Shown here: in pieces, positions 45,387-54,457 of the stretch | How the letters are laid out: every line of letters begins with the position of its first letter | How positions within the stretch are numbered: position 1 is the first letter of the stretch | Source of the DNA: a bacterium 210917-DFI.7.65 | Lineage (GTDB): Bacteria > Bacillota > Clostridia > Oscillospirales > Oscillospiraceae | Direction: 5' to 3' | Length of the DNA stretch: 64,000 nt | NCBI GenBank assembly: GCA_020555865.1 | Contig: JAJCJJ010000001.1 | Location: 434,001 to 498,000 of the forward strand | Made by a program: the position numbers and the translations under genes | Notes under the pieces: model-generated | Seen by the model: the letters and a program-made list of their open reading frames with translations, nothing else | Told to the model about the DNA's origin: nothing | Database searches by the model: none

Positions 45387-46202
45387 TCAGTATTTTTCAA
45401 TATTAATCTGCTGCACCATGCCTTTGAGGTTGCTGCGCAGGAACAGTCCCGCCATTTCTTCAAAGCCGTCCACCGTATCACTGACAAAATAAGAAGTGTC
45501 GCCGTTGGACTGGCTTTCGTTCAGGCGGTCGCTGCTGACGAGCAGGGCCTGCAATGCCCGGGCTGCTTCGCGGCCGGAATTGATGAGTGTCACATCCGGC
45601 CCCATAATGTGGCGGATAACATCGCTGAGCAGCGGATAGTGGGTGCAGCCCAGAATCAGGGTGTCCACATCGGCCTCCTGCATGCTCTGCAGATATTCCC
45701 GGGCTATGGTTTCGATGACAGGGTCGCCCATCTGAAAACGCCCGTTTTCAACTAAAGGTACAAACAGAGGGCAGGCCTTGCCATATACCGTTGCTCCGGG
45801 CCGCCGGGCGGCGATCTTTTTTTCGTAGGCGCCGGAACGGATGGAAGCGGCGGTGGCAATCAGGCCGATGCGTCCGCTTCTGGTGACGCGGGCCGCCTGT
45901 GCAGCTGTCGGTTCCACCACGCCGATGATAGGGAGATGGTATTCTCTGCGCAGGGTGGACAAAGATGTGGTGCTCACTGTGCCGCAGGCGATTACTACTG
46001 CCTTGAGATCGTAAGAGCACAGGAAGTTCATGTCTTGGCGGGCAAATTTCAGGATGGTTTCCGGGGAGCGCACGCCGTAAGGCACCCGGGCGGTATCGCC
46101 GAAGTAAATGATATCCTCCCGCGGCAGCAGCTGCATCAGCTCCCGCACGGCAGTCAGCCCGCCCAGACCGGAATCGAATACGCCGATCGGCCGATGATCC
46201 AT
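45387..46202 (-). CDS. murI: Glutamate racemase
   Basis: MurI makes D-glutamate for peptidoglycan. The 271-residue product has 'PIGVFDSGLGGLTAVRELM' at the start, the first catalytic Cys in IACGTVST (usual form ACNTAS), and the second in LGCTHYPLL. The start at 46202 is set by that opening and GAGAGGAGCGGAG upstream. It is first of the run murI-DUF1934-argS on the minus strand. Confidence 0.95.
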   Translation of the reverse strand: MDHRPIGVFDSGLGGLTAVRELMQLLPREDIIYFGDTARVPYGVRSPETILKFARQDMNFLCSYDLKAVVIACGTVSTTSLSTLRREYHLPIIGVVEPTAAQAARVTRSGRIGLIATAASIRSGAYEKKIAARRPGATVYGKACPLFVPLVENGRFQMGDPVIETIAREYLQSMQEADVDTLILGCTHYPLLSDVIRHIMGPDVTLINSGREAARALQALLVSSDRLNESQSNGDTSYFVSDTVDGFEEMAGLFLRSNLKGMVQQINIEKY

Positions 46203-46432
46203 ATGCTCCGCTCCTCTCTTCAACACATGGTGTTGCTTGATCCTTATTATAAACAACCATATATTATACTTGATATTTCGGATTGCGGCAAGTCAAAACC
46301 GGCAAATTCACTGCCTTTTTCAAAAAATTCTCCTTTGTACCACACGGCGCTGGTATTTTGACACGCAATTTGCTACAATAGCATCCGCAAACACGGAGCA
46401 ATTTGCTGCGAAGGAAGGAAAGAAGGATCGAC

Positions 46433-46855
46433 ATGGAGATCAAGATGAGTGAAAAGCAGTTCCGCCGCCTGCTGGACATGGTATATATCGGCAACTGGGT
46501 ACTCAACTCCGCCCGGGGCGGCGACCGCATCCGAGTGTATGACCAGGTGGAAAGCCTTCTGTTTTCCCAGTGTCTGCTGCACGATATGCCGGATCTGGTG
46601 GATGTGGTTCGCGGTATTGCGGTGCCTTCCCGCGCCTTCAACGAAGGCGGCATCCATGAGGCGATTATGGCATATGAGGATACGGTGTTTTACGAAATCC
46701 TGGCCGAAGAGCTTGCCCGGCGGGATATGGAACTGGAAGGTATCGCTGCGGAGACGCCCGAGGGCATGGTAGATCTGAACCGGCGGATCGACGCCTACCT
46801 TGATGAGTTTGAAGCCCACGGCACGGACAATCTCACTGTGGAAGGTGTGGAGTAA
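46433..46855 (+). CDS. Conserved small protein of unknown function
   Basis: The 140-residue acidic, helical protein opens 'MEIKMSEKQFRRLLDMVYIGNWVLNS' and ends with a segment rich in Glu and Asp ('RRIDAYLDEFEAHG'). There is no membrane helix or metal motif. It may belong to a family of short hypothetical proteins seen in Firmicutes; no function is known to me. Repeated AAGGA upstream supports ATG 46433. The aminotransferase gene starts 58 bases later. Confidence 0.65.
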   Translation: MEIKMSEKQFRRLLDMVYIGNWVLNSARGGDRIRVYDQVESLLFSQCLLHDMPDLVDVVRGIAVPSRAFNEGGIHEAIMAYEDTVFYEILAEELARRDMELEGIAAETPEGMVDLNRRIDAYLDEFEAHGTDNLTVEGVE

Positions 46856-46913
46856 TCTCCGCCGGGAGTTTTGAAAATGGAAAACCAATGAACAAAGGAT
46901 GTGTGCATACCGT

Positions 46914-48089
46914 ATGAAGTATGATTTTGAAACCCTGGTGGACCGGCGCCGTGCCGGTGCACTGAAATGGGACCTGATGCGCCAGGCGCAGCCAAACGCA
47001 CCGGAAGATGCGGTGCCGCTTTCTGTGGCGGATATGGAGTTTGTCATTGCCCCCGAGATCCGGGCGGCGCTGCATCAGTATATTGATGCGCAGATCCCCG
47101 GTTATTCCGGGGCGCCGGAAGGATTCCGTGAGAGCGTCTGCTCTTTTTTGCGCCGCCGTCATGGAGTGTCTGTTTCCCCGGAAGAGTTGGTACAGACGCC
47201 TGGTGTGGTCTATGCCTTGCCTCGGGCGATTCGGGCGATGACAGAGGAGGGAGAGGGGATTATCCTTCTGACGCCGGTCTATTATCCTTTTTACCGCGTG
47301 ATCCGCGATACGGGACGCACGGCGGTTCCCTGTCCGCTGCGGTATGAAGAGGGGCGCTACAGTATTGATTTTGCGCTGCTGGAGACGCTGGCCAGCCGCA
47401 GGGAGAACAAGGCGCTGCTGCTGTGCAGCCCACACAACCCCGTGGGTCGTGTGTGGACAGCCTGCGAGGTGCGGGCAATGGCTGAGATCGCAGAGCGATA
47501 TGGCCTGTTTGTCATCGCCGACGAAATTCATTTCGACTTGGTATTCCCGGGGCATACGCACACGTCGTTTGGCACACTGAAGGGTGAGATTGCCGGGCGC
47601 ACTATTTTGTGCACCGCACCCAGCAAGACCTTCAATCTGGCGGGGATGAACCTGAGCAATATCATAATCCGGGATCGGGCGCTACGAGAGCGTTTTTGCC
47701 GGGAGTTGCGCGTCGATGCTACCCCCAGCCTGAACCCCTTCGGCTATGTGGCCTGTCAGGCGGCTTATGATCGGGCGGAGCCGTGGCTGAAAGCCCTGCT
47801 GGCCTATCTTGACGGGAACCGCCGCTTTGTGCAGGAGTTCATTGTGCGTGAGCTGCCGCAGCTGCGCGCAGTAGCGCTGGAAGGAACGTACCTGCAGTGG
47901 GTGGACTGCCGGGGGCTGGGATTGGAGCAGGATGCTTTGGAGGCGCGCATGACAGCCCACGGGCTTTTCTTTGACGAAGGGTATTTGTTCGGGCAGGAGG
48001 GCGCAGGCTTTGAGCGCATCAATCTTGCCTGTCCACGCCGTGTTCTGGTGCAGGCTATGGAACGGTTGCGCGCGGCATGCCGCGCCTGA
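46914..48089 (+). CDS. MalY/PatB-type PLP-dependent C-S lyase/aminotransferase
   Basis: The 391-residue fold-type I PLP enzyme has 'LSVADMEFVIAPEIRAAL' and 'IPGYSGAPEGFRESV' at the start, the Asn in CSPHNPVGRVW, Asp in VIADEIHFDLVF, and the PLP lysine in APSKTFNLAG. MalY/PatB proteins cleave cystathionine or cysteine, releasing H2S and pyruvate, or act as transaminases. AAAGGATG precedes ATG 46914. The substrate cannot be fixed from sequence. Confidence 0.9.
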   Translation: MKYDFETLVDRRRAGALKWDLMRQAQPNAPEDAVPLSVADMEFVIAPEIRAALHQYIDAQIPGYSGAPEGFRESVCSFLRRRHGVSVSPEELVQTPGVVYALPRAIRAMTEEGEGIILLTPVYYPFYRVIRDTGRTAVPCPLRYEEGRYSIDFALLETLASRRENKALLLCSPHNPVGRVWTACEVRAMAEIAERYGLFVIADEIHFDLVFPGHTHTSFGTLKGEIAGRTILCTAPSKTFNLAGMNLSNIIIRDRALRERFCRELRVDATPSLNPFGYVACQAAYDRAEPWLKALLAYLDGNRRFVQEFIVRELPQLRAVALEGTYLQWVDCRGLGLEQDALEARMTAHGLFFDEGYLFGQEGAGFERINLACPRRVLVQAMERLRAACRA

Positions 48090-48441
48090 ATGCATCTTCT
48101 GTGAATTCACACTTTGTTCACGATTCTTTCAAAATTTCTTCATCACTTTCCTTTGCCGGCATGGTATTCTAATCATGCAAACAGGAAATCCCCCCTTTCC
48201 CGTTTGACCACTCTCTCTCTTTTCAAAAAGACTGCCGGCGGTGTTGTGTGTGTCGCCGCCGGTCCATACCAAGCGAACCGGCCCGCCGCGGAAGATCCCC
48301 CTCTTCTGCGGCGGGCGGTTTGTTATGCGGGAGAAAAAAGTTTTCTTTCTCCTGTTAAGGCGAAAAAGTCCAATTTTTTAAAAACTCTTGGATTTTTGAG
48401 ACGGATTCTTGGACGAAATATGAAAATTATGTGCAGCTGCA
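48090..48441. other. Intergenic region with two hairpins, no gene seen
   Basis: GCCGGCGGTG/CGCCGCCGGT (about 48234-48263) and GCCCGCCGCGGAAGA/TCTTCTGCGGCGGGC (48281-48316, followed by GGTTTGTT) are the only structures. The second is a plausible terminator. The rest is AT-rich with no supported frame. Confidence 0.55.
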
Positions 48442-48469
48442 TTGACATCTCCGGCGTTTGGACTAAAAT
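48442..48469 (+). promoter_or_regulatory. Promoter of the eutS-eutP pair
   Basis: TTGACA, 16 bases, TAAAAT. About 100 bases of leader precede the eutS start. Confidence 0.65.
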
Positions 48470-48573
48470 ATAAATGTAATCTTACATGCTTTTTGCTACT
48501 TCCCACAAGCACGATATGATGTGGCGGGAAGTTCTTTCATGTACGAATTCTGCAAAAGGAGGCAGCGTATATC

Positions 48574-48963
48574 ATGGGTGTGGATATTAAAGACCTGCTG
48601 CCGTCGGACGATGAGGGAAGACTTCGCATCATCCAGGAACAGGTGCCCGGAAATCAGATTTCCCTGGCGCATATCATCGGCGGCCCGCAGCCGATCATTT
48701 ATCAAAAGTTGGGTCTGAATCCCGATATCGATTATGATGGTGCGGCCATCGGCATTTTGACGGTGGTACCCTATGAATCTTCGATCATTGCGGCGGATAT
48801 TGCTACAAAAGCGGCGGATATCTATTTGGGCTTTGTTGACCGCTTTTCCGGAACACTGATCATCACCGGAGAGTTGGCCGAAGTGACCACTGCCGTGGAC
48901 GAGATTGTCCGCTATTTCCGCGATGAAATGGGATTTGCGGCCTGCCGCATTACCAAGCGGTGA
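48574..48963 (+). CDS. eutS: Bacterial microcompartment shell protein, EutS/PduU type
   Basis: EutS/PduU proteins are circularly permuted BMC-domain hexamers in the shell of ethanolamine or propanediol microcompartments. The 129-residue product matches EutS in order: 'RIIQEQVPGNQISLAHIIGG', 'AIGILTVVPYESSIIAADIATKAADI', 'LGFVDRFSGTLIITGELAEV'. AAAGGAGG precedes ATG. No other shell protein, signature enzyme or regulator is in the window, so this is an isolated shell gene paired with eutP. Confidence 0.92.
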   Translation: MGVDIKDLLPSDDEGRLRIIQEQVPGNQISLAHIIGGPQPIIYQKLGLNPDIDYDGAAIGILTVVPYESSIIAADIATKAADIYLGFVDRFSGTLIITGELAEVTTAVDEIVRYFRDEMGFAACRITKR

Positions 48964-48992
48964 GCGCTATCATGAATTGAAGGACGGAGCGT

Positions 48993-49664
48993 ATGCGCAA
49001 AATTATTTTTATTGGGCGCAGCGAATGCGGAAAAACATCGCTGACCCAGGCCATGCGCGGTGAAACGGTCACTTACCACAAAACGCAGTATGTCAACACG
49101 TTTGACGTTATTATCGATACTCCCGGTGAATATGCCGAAACGAACCGCTTGGGCGGTGCGCTGGCGACCTATTCCTATGAGGCTGATGTGGTGGGGCTGC
49201 TCCTCAGCGCGATCGAGCCGTATTCCCTGTATCCTCCCTCGGTTACCGTGCTGGCCAACCGCGAGGTGATCGGCATCGTTACTAAAATTGATCATCGGCT
49301 GGCCAACCCGAAGCGGGCGGCAGAATGGCTGAAACTGGCCGGCTGCCGTAAGATTTTTTACATCAGTTCCTACAGCGGCGAAGGGATTCCGGAATTGCTG
49401 GAATACCTGCGCGAGGAAGGGGACGTGATGCCCTGGGAGAAAGCAAAAGAGCAGATGGACGCATTCAACCGCGAGGGCGGAAGCTACAGCTCTGTGGATG
49501 AGAAGATGACGGAGCAGGACGAGCTTGAGAAAAAGCGGGAATTTAAAACCGTGGTGGTGGGCGAGGATGTTCTTGGCCGCGAGATCACGGCCGATGGGGA
49601 AAGCGTCGTTCCTTCCAAAGACGTGCCAGCCAAAACCCATGTGCGCTTTAAAAATGAACTGTAA
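48993..49664 (+). CDS. eutP: EutP/PduV-like GTPase with C-terminal extension
   Basis: The 223-residue product has the P-loop GRSECGKTSLTQAMRG (about 8-23), IDTPGEY as the G3 motif, 'GIVTKIDH' as the NKxD-like motif, and 'ISSYSGEGIPELLEYL'. EutP of Salmonella has been reported to have acetate kinase activity. Typical EutP is about 150 residues. Here about 70 more follow, mostly charged, ending 'VPAKTHVRFKNEL'; I do not recognise this extension. It follows eutS by 29 bases and converges on ackA. Confidence 0.88.
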   Translation: MRKIIFIGRSECGKTSLTQAMRGETVTYHKTQYVNTFDVIIDTPGEYAETNRLGGALATYSYEADVVGLLLSAIEPYSLYPPSVTVLANREVIGIVTKIDHRLANPKRAAEWLKLAGCRKIFYISSYSGEGIPELLEYLREEGDVMPWEKAKEQMDAFNREGGSYSSVDEKMTEQDELEKKREFKTVVVGEDVLGREITADGESVVPSKDVPAKTHVRFKNEL

Positions 49665-49752
49665 AATCTCCGGACAGCAGGATTGCAGTCCGGAGATTTT
49701 GCCCCATTCAGACAAAAACATCCCGTCCCCTGAAGCGTTCAGGGGACGGGAT
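49663..49752. terminator. Two hairpins between eutP and ackA
   Basis: AAAATCTCCGGAC/GTCCGGAGATTTT (49663-49700) ends eutP. ATCCCGTCCCCTGAA/TTCAGGGGACGGGAT (49720-49752), followed on the minus strand by TGTTTTTG, ends ackA. Confidence 0.9.
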
Positions 49753-49773
49753 GCAGCTTTTTTGGAAAAGAAC

Positions 49774-50979
49774 TTACTGAGCAGACACCAAACGGGCAGT
49801 ATCCTGCGCAATCACCAGCTCTTCGTTGGTGGGGATCACCATAATTTTGACACGGGAATCGTCAGTCGAAACAATGGCTTCCTCGCCGTGCACCAGGTTT
49901 TTGCTGTGGTCGATTTTCACGCCCATGAATTCCAGGCCGCTGGCGATCTTCTCGCGCAGCTCGGGGGAGTTTTCGCCCACGCCGGCAGTGAAGATCAGCA
50001 CGTCGATGCCGTTCATGGCGGCAGCAGCGGAGCCGATGCGCTTGTGGGTCTTGTAGCAGAACATATCGATGGCCAGAGCGGCGCGCTCATTGCCTTCCGC
50101 AGCGGCCTTTTCCAGATCGCGGAAATCGGAAGACACGCCGGACACACCCAGCACACCGGACTTCTTGTTTAGAACGTTCATTACATCCTCGATAGACATG
50201 TTGTGGTTTTCCATCAGGTATTCGATGATGGAAACGTCGATGGAGCCGCAGCGGGTGCCCATGGGCAGGCCGTCCAGCGGAGTGAAGCCCATGGAGGTTT
50301 CCATACTCTTGCCGCCGGCGATGGCGTCCACGGAGGAGCCGTTGCCCAGGTGGCAGGTGACGATCTTCAGGGTTTCAATGGGCTGGCCCAGAATTTTGGC
50401 GGCGCGCTTGGACACATAGGAGTGGGACGTGCCGTGGAAACCGTAGCGGCGGACATGATCGTTGACGTAATACTCATAGGGGATGGCATAGGTGTAAGCG
50501 CGGGGGGGCATGGTCTGGTGGAACGCAGTGTCAAACACGGCGACCATGGGCACGCCGGGCATCACTTCTTCGCAAGCCTTGATACCGGTGATGTTGGCGG
50601 GGTTGTGCAGGGGAGCCAGGGGGATGCACTCTTCAATGGCTTTCATAACATCGTCATTGATCACCACGGAGTGGGCGAACTTTTCGCCGCCATGTACCAC
50701 GCGATGGCCCACGGCGTCGATTTCCTTCATGGAGCTGATCACGCCGTTTTCGGGATCAACCAGGGTATTCAGCACGGTCTGGATGGCTTCGGCATGGGTG
50801 GGCATGGCCACATCCACAGCGTCCAGCTTCTTCTTGCCGTCGAGCTGGGGCTTATAGGTAAATTTGCCGTCGATACCGATGCGCTCACACAGGCCCTTGG
50901 CCAGGAGCTGCTCCGTTTCAGGGTTCAGCAGCTGATATTTCAGGGAAGAGCTGCCTGCGTTGATAACCAAAATGTTCAT
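49774..50979 (-). CDS. ackA: Acetate kinase
   Basis: AckA interconverts acetyl phosphate and acetate with ADP/ATP, the main energy-yielding step of acetate fermentation. The 401-residue product has 'ILVINAGSSSLKYQLL' at the start, 'AVGHRVVHGGEKF', 'FDTAFHQTMP', 'RRYGFHGTSHSYVS', 'VTCHLGNGSSVDAI' and 'FTAGVGENSPELRE'. All substrate-binding segments are present. No phosphotransacetylase gene is adjacent. It is transcribed from a promoter divergent to tmcAL. Confidence 0.97.
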   Translation of the reverse strand: MNILVINAGSSSLKYQLLNPETEQLLAKGLCERIGIDGKFTYKPQLDGKKKLDAVDVAMPTHAEAIQTVLNTLVDPENGVISSMKEIDAVGHRVVHGGEKFAHSVVINDDVMKAIEECIPLAPLHNPANITGIKACEEVMPGVPMVAVFDTAFHQTMPPRAYTYAIPYEYYVNDHVRRYGFHGTSHSYVSKRAAKILGQPIETLKIVTCHLGNGSSVDAIAGGKSMETSMGFTPLDGLPMGTRCGSIDVSIIEYLMENHNMSIEDVMNVLNKKSGVLGVSGVSSDFRDLEKAAAEGNERAALAIDMFCYKTHKRIGSAAAAMNGIDVLIFTAGVGENSPELREKIASGLEFMGVKIDHSKNLVHGEEAIVSTDDSRVKIMVIPTNEELVIAQDTARLVSAQ

Positions 50980-51020
50980 CGTTCGATCTCCTTTTTTCTC
51001 ATGTAGCGACGCGGGAAACG

Positions 51021-51049
51021 TTGCAAAATGCGCCAGAATAGAATAAAAT
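51021..51049 (+). promoter_or_regulatory. Promoter of tmcAL
   Basis: TTGCAA, 17 bases, TAAAAT, about 75 bases before the start codon. Confidence 0.6.
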
Positions 51050-51062
51050 AAATTACAGTATT

Positions 51063-51091
51063 ATTGTAGCCCATTTTATGTATGGAAACAA
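51063..51091 (-). promoter_or_regulatory. Promoter of ackA
   Basis: On the minus strand TTGTTT, 17 bases, TACAAT, giving a leader of about 75 bases. It lies close to the tmcAL promoter, so the two divergent promoters may influence each other. Confidence 0.6.
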
Positions 51092-51133
51092 GTGTTAATT
51101 TGCAGATTATACGCTGCAGGAGATAAATTTTTC

Positions 51134-52348
51134 ATGAAGATTGTCGGAATTTTAACAGAGTTCAATCCGTTTCACAACGGACATGCATGGTTGTTCGCGC
51201 AGCTGCGGCACAGATTGGGAGATGACGCTTGTATCCTGTGCCTGATGAGCGGTCAGTTTGTACAGCGGGGCGAACCGGCCATGCTGCGCAAACACGTGCG
51301 GGCGGAAGCTGCGCTGCGCTGCGGAGCGGATCTGGTAATGGAACTGCCACTGACTCGGGCGCTTTCTTCGGCGGAAGGGTTTGCGCGGGGGGCTGTGTAC
51401 CTGATGCAGCGTACCGGGTGTGTGACCCATCTGGCCTTTGGAAGCGAATGCGGTGATGCGGCGGCGCTGGAACGGGTGGCACAGTGTCTGGATTCGGAAC
51501 TATACCATGCCGGGCTGCGGCGTTTTCTCAACGAGGGAATGTCCTTTGCGGCCTGCCGTCAGGCAGTGGTGCGCGGGATTCTCGGCCCGGCGGATGCGGC
51601 GCTGCTGTCTGGCGCCAACAACAACCTGGGGGCAGAATATCTCAAGGCAGTGCGGCAGTTGGGATGGTCCTGCAATGTGCTGACGGTAAAACGCCGCGGC
51701 GCCGCCCATGACAGCCCTGACGCATCGGAATACTGCTCCGCTTCGGCGGTGCGCCGGCTCATGGCAGCGGGAGACTGGAAGGGGATGGAAAAGGCCGTGC
51801 CTCCTGCTGCTGCAGACCTTTACCGTGCCGAATGTGCCGCGGGCCGCGGCCCGGTGACTGCGGCGGCGGCAGAGCGCATGATCCTGGCCCGGCTGCGCAC
51901 TATGAACGCAGCGGCGTTTGCCCGTCTGCCGGATTGTACAGAGGGGCTGGAATACCGCTTTCTCCGCGCGGCCCGCAGCGCATGTTCCCTGGAAGAGCTG
52001 CTGGGGCAGGTGAAGACCAAACGTTATGCGCTTTCGCGCCTGCGGCGCATGGCGCTGTGCGCCTGGCTGGGTGTGGAAGCGGGCGATGCCGTTCAAATGC
52101 CTCAGTATCTGCGCCTTTTGGGCTGCACGGAGCGGGGGCGCGCAGCATTGGGGCAGATGCGCAGGACGGCGCAGCTGCCGGTGCTGGTGAAGAGTGCAGA
52201 TGTGCGCTGCCTTTCGGAGGATGCGCAGCGGCAGTTTTCGCTGGAAGCGCGCGCTGGGGAGCTTTATGGGCTGCTGTATCCGGATCTTTCCAGCGCAAAA
52301 CCCGGCGCAGAATGGCGCACAGGGCCGGTAGTGGTGAAAGCGCTGTAA
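51134..52348 (+). CDS. tmcAL: tRNA(Met) cytidine acetate ligase
   Basis: TmcAL (YlbM) makes N4-acetylcytidine at the wobble position of elongator tRNA-Met, using acetate and ATP. The 404-residue product has the nucleotidyltransferase opening 'KIVGILTEFNPFHNGHAW' (HxGH), 'MSGQFVQRGEPAMLRKHVRA', 'FGSECGD' and 'LSGANNNLGAEYLKA'. The acetate-using enzyme stands back to back with acetate kinase. ATG 51134 follows GGAGA at longer-than-usual spacing (about 12 bases). Confidence 0.93.
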   Translation: MKIVGILTEFNPFHNGHAWLFAQLRHRLGDDACILCLMSGQFVQRGEPAMLRKHVRAEAALRCGADLVMELPLTRALSSAEGFARGAVYLMQRTGCVTHLAFGSECGDAAALERVAQCLDSELYHAGLRRFLNEGMSFAACRQAVVRGILGPADAALLSGANNNLGAEYLKAVRQLGWSCNVLTVKRRGAAHDSPDASEYCSASAVRRLMAAGDWKGMEKAVPPAAADLYRAECAAGRGPVTAAAAERMILARLRTMNAAAFARLPDCTEGLEYRFLRAARSACSLEELLGQVKTKRYALSRLRRMALCAWLGVEAGDAVQMPQYLRLLGCTERGRAALGQMRRTAQLPVLVKSADVRCLSEDAQRQFSLEARAGELYGLLYPDLSSAKPGAEWRTGPVVVKAL

Positions 52349-52490
52349 AAAAAGAAAAATTTTGAGGTTCAAGTGGGGATTTCAGGGAATTGTAACCATT
52401 TTGTAACCGTTGCGTCACTGATTTACTTTCTTTTTGCGCAGAAGTGCCGTATTCTATAGCCGAGCAACACTGTCCCTGGGAGGGAATCAT

Positions 52491-53324
52491 ATGAAGAAAA
52501 TACCGATTTTGACGACGCTGGCTGCAAGCCTGTGTCTGTGTGCGCTGTCCGCCTGCGGCGGAGCGCCGCAGACACAGATGATGAAGGCTGCCGCTGAGGG
52601 TGAAGGCGGCGCTGCGGTGCGTCTCACCAGCCAGCTTCACGAAAAAGAATATAAAAGCGGTGATGGGAAGGTACTTCTTGGGAAGTATTCTTACACGCTC
52701 CCGGCCATGGCCGGGGCGGCCGATGACGACGCATCGGCCGCCGCCGTTGATGTGTTCAACGACGATATGGCTTCCATACTGGAGGAGGAATCCAGCAGCT
52801 GGGACGAGGCAATGAAAGAAGTGGAAGAACTGTATTCGGATTTCGGTTCGGACAGTTGGAAGAGCGGCATGCACTGGATCGATGAAATCCACTATGAAAG
52901 CTGCCAGACGGATACCTTGGTCAGCCTTCGTTTCGAGCACTATGTATTCTCCGGCGGCGCTCATGGTTATACTTATTATACAAGTTATCTTTTTGCGCAG
53001 AAGGAAGGCCGGGAAGTCACTTTGGCCGATATGACGGACGACGCGCAAACGCTGTCCCAGGCTGTTACAGATGAGATCCTGCGCCAGATTGAGGAAAAGG
53101 ATCTGAACATGCAGTACGGCTATTGGGACGATTATGCGATCTATGTGGCTGAATGGATGGACGGCTATAGTACTTATTTTAACGACGCAGGCGAACTGGA
53201 AATTATTTTTCCGGCCTATGATCTGGCTTCTTATGCGGCCGGAGCGCAGACTTTTGTAATCCCGCAGAGTGTATATGCCCCTTGCCTGAATGATTATGGC
53301 AGGCTTTTGCTGGGGATTTCCTGA
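52491..53324 (+). CDS. Lipoprotein with DUF3298/RsiV-like domain
   Basis: The 277-residue product has a lipoprotein signal (hydrophobic helix ending LSACGG, lipid Cys about 22). A DUF4163/DUF3298-type region follows: 'YKSGDGKVLLGKYSYTLPAM', 'SLRFEHYVFSGGAHGYTYYT', and 'FNDAGELEIIFPAYDLASYA'. Such domains bind wall-related ligands in RsiV, but no sigma factor gene is adjacent. GGGAGGGAA precedes ATG 52491. It is transcribed alone, with a terminator after it. Confidence 0.8.
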   Translation: MKKIPILTTLAASLCLCALSACGGAPQTQMMKAAAEGEGGAAVRLTSQLHEKEYKSGDGKVLLGKYSYTLPAMAGAADDDASAAAVDVFNDDMASILEEESSSWDEAMKEVEELYSDFGSDSWKSGMHWIDEIHYESCQTDTLVSLRFEHYVFSGGAHGYTYYTSYLFAQKEGREVTLADMTDDAQTLSQAVTDEILRQIEEKDLNMQYGYWDDYAIYVAEWMDGYSTYFNDAGELEIIFPAYDLASYAAGAQTFVIPQSVYAPCLNDYGRLLLGIS

Positions 53325-53340
53325 GAAATGAAAAAGTGCA

Positions 53341-53382
53341 AAGCCGCGCCCCGGAGGTTTCGTCTCCGGGGCGCGGCTTTTT
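53341..53382. terminator. Terminator between the lipoprotein and rhomboid-like genes
   Basis: AAGCCGCGCCCCGGAG pairs with CTCCGGGGCGCGGCTT and is followed by a T-run; A-rich sequence lies on the other side. Confidence 0.93.
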
Positions 53383-53415
53383 TGTGTGGCAGTGGAATCT
53401 TTTTCCGCGAACCAA

Positions 53416-54282
53416 TTATTCTGTGATATGGACGTGGTTGTTGATGTGATCGGAACAGTAGCAGTAATAGCCGGCGCATTTGGAGCAGTAGCGGAACTCA
53501 AGGTTGGGATATTCGGTATCGGTTTTGCCGCACACAGCGCATTTGTGGTGGTATCCCTTGTCTTTCATTTGTTCTTTGACTGCTTTTTTATAGTGAATGG
53601 TTTTTGGAGAGGCCTGATGTGCCGCCCGGCCGGTGGTACGGCGCAGCCAGCCCAGAAGTGCTTCGCCGAAAAAGAGGAAGAAATTGAGCAGGGCGACAAT
53701 GGGGAGCAGCGCGCTGACGAAATTCAGCTGCGCCAGGGCTGCAACGATATCAAAGGCGAACAAGGCCGCATCCAGCCATGCCAGCCATTTGATTTTGACC
53801 GGGAGAATGAGCAGCAGCACCGTGGCGTCGGGGTAGAGCATGGCAAAAGCAAAAAACATGGACATATTGATGTAATATGTGCTGCTTAACGTCCAGCTGA
53901 CGCCGGTGATGAGGGAGGCGGCCACAACTGCGATCAGGGTCAGCACAAGGCCGCCGAAATAGTAGATGTTGAATTTGGCGGTGCCCCACTCCCGCTCCAG
54001 GGTGCTGCCGATAAAGTAATAGAAAAACAGCGAAATCAGCAGCCAGAAAGGGCTGAAATTCGTCGGTACGAAAATGAAGGTGACCAGACGCCAGATCTCG
54101 CCGTGCAGAAGGGAGTTGAGATTAAAGGTCAAAAATTGGATGGAGCTGGCGTTGTATCCTGTGAGCAGGTAGAGCAGATAGACGACCACCGTGCCGATCA
54201 CAATAATCTTCATCAGATTGGGGATGCCGAAGCCGGGATGCTGATAGCAAAATTCATCGATTTTGCGGTTGATGCGGTTCAA
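53416..54282 (-). CDS. Rhomboid-like membrane protein with C-terminal zinc-finger-like tail
   Basis: The 288-residue product has about six membrane helices with a rhomboid-like layout (after helix 1: 'LLHGEIWRLVTFIFVPTNF', then 'LFFYYFIGSTLEREWGTAKFNIYYFGG'). The GxSG serine motif of active rhomboids is not visible where expected ('SSTYYINMSMFFAF'), so it is probably a non-catalytic relative. The cytoplasmic tail holds HHKCAVCGK, YCSKCAGYYCYC and HINNHVH, a Cys/His-rich cluster likely to bind zinc. Function unknown. It converges on the lipoprotein gene. Confidence 0.75.
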   Translation of the reverse strand: MNRINRKIDEFCYQHPGFGIPNLMKIIVIGTVVVYLLYLLTGYNASSIQFLTFNLNSLLHGEIWRLVTFIFVPTNFSPFWLLISLFFYYFIGSTLEREWGTAKFNIYYFGGLVLTLIAVVAASLITGVSWTLSSTYYINMSMFFAFAMLYPDATVLLLILPVKIKWLAWLDAALFAFDIVAALAQLNFVSALLPIVALLNFFLFFGEALLGWLRRTTGRAAHQASPKTIHYKKAVKEQMKDKGYHHKCAVCGKTDTEYPNLEFRYCSKCAGYYCYCSDHINNHVHITE

Positions 54283-54457
54283 AAAAATACACCTCCGAAT
54301 ACTGCGGAAAATGAACGCAGCAAATGTGCGGATTTTCCAATCAGATTAATTTTACACGAAAACAGGCTGCGTGTCATTAAAAAATTGTAAACAAGCGAGG
54401 TTTTCTTGAAAAATTTTGGCCGAAGGATATTTTGTGCTTCCCAAAAATACACAAATA

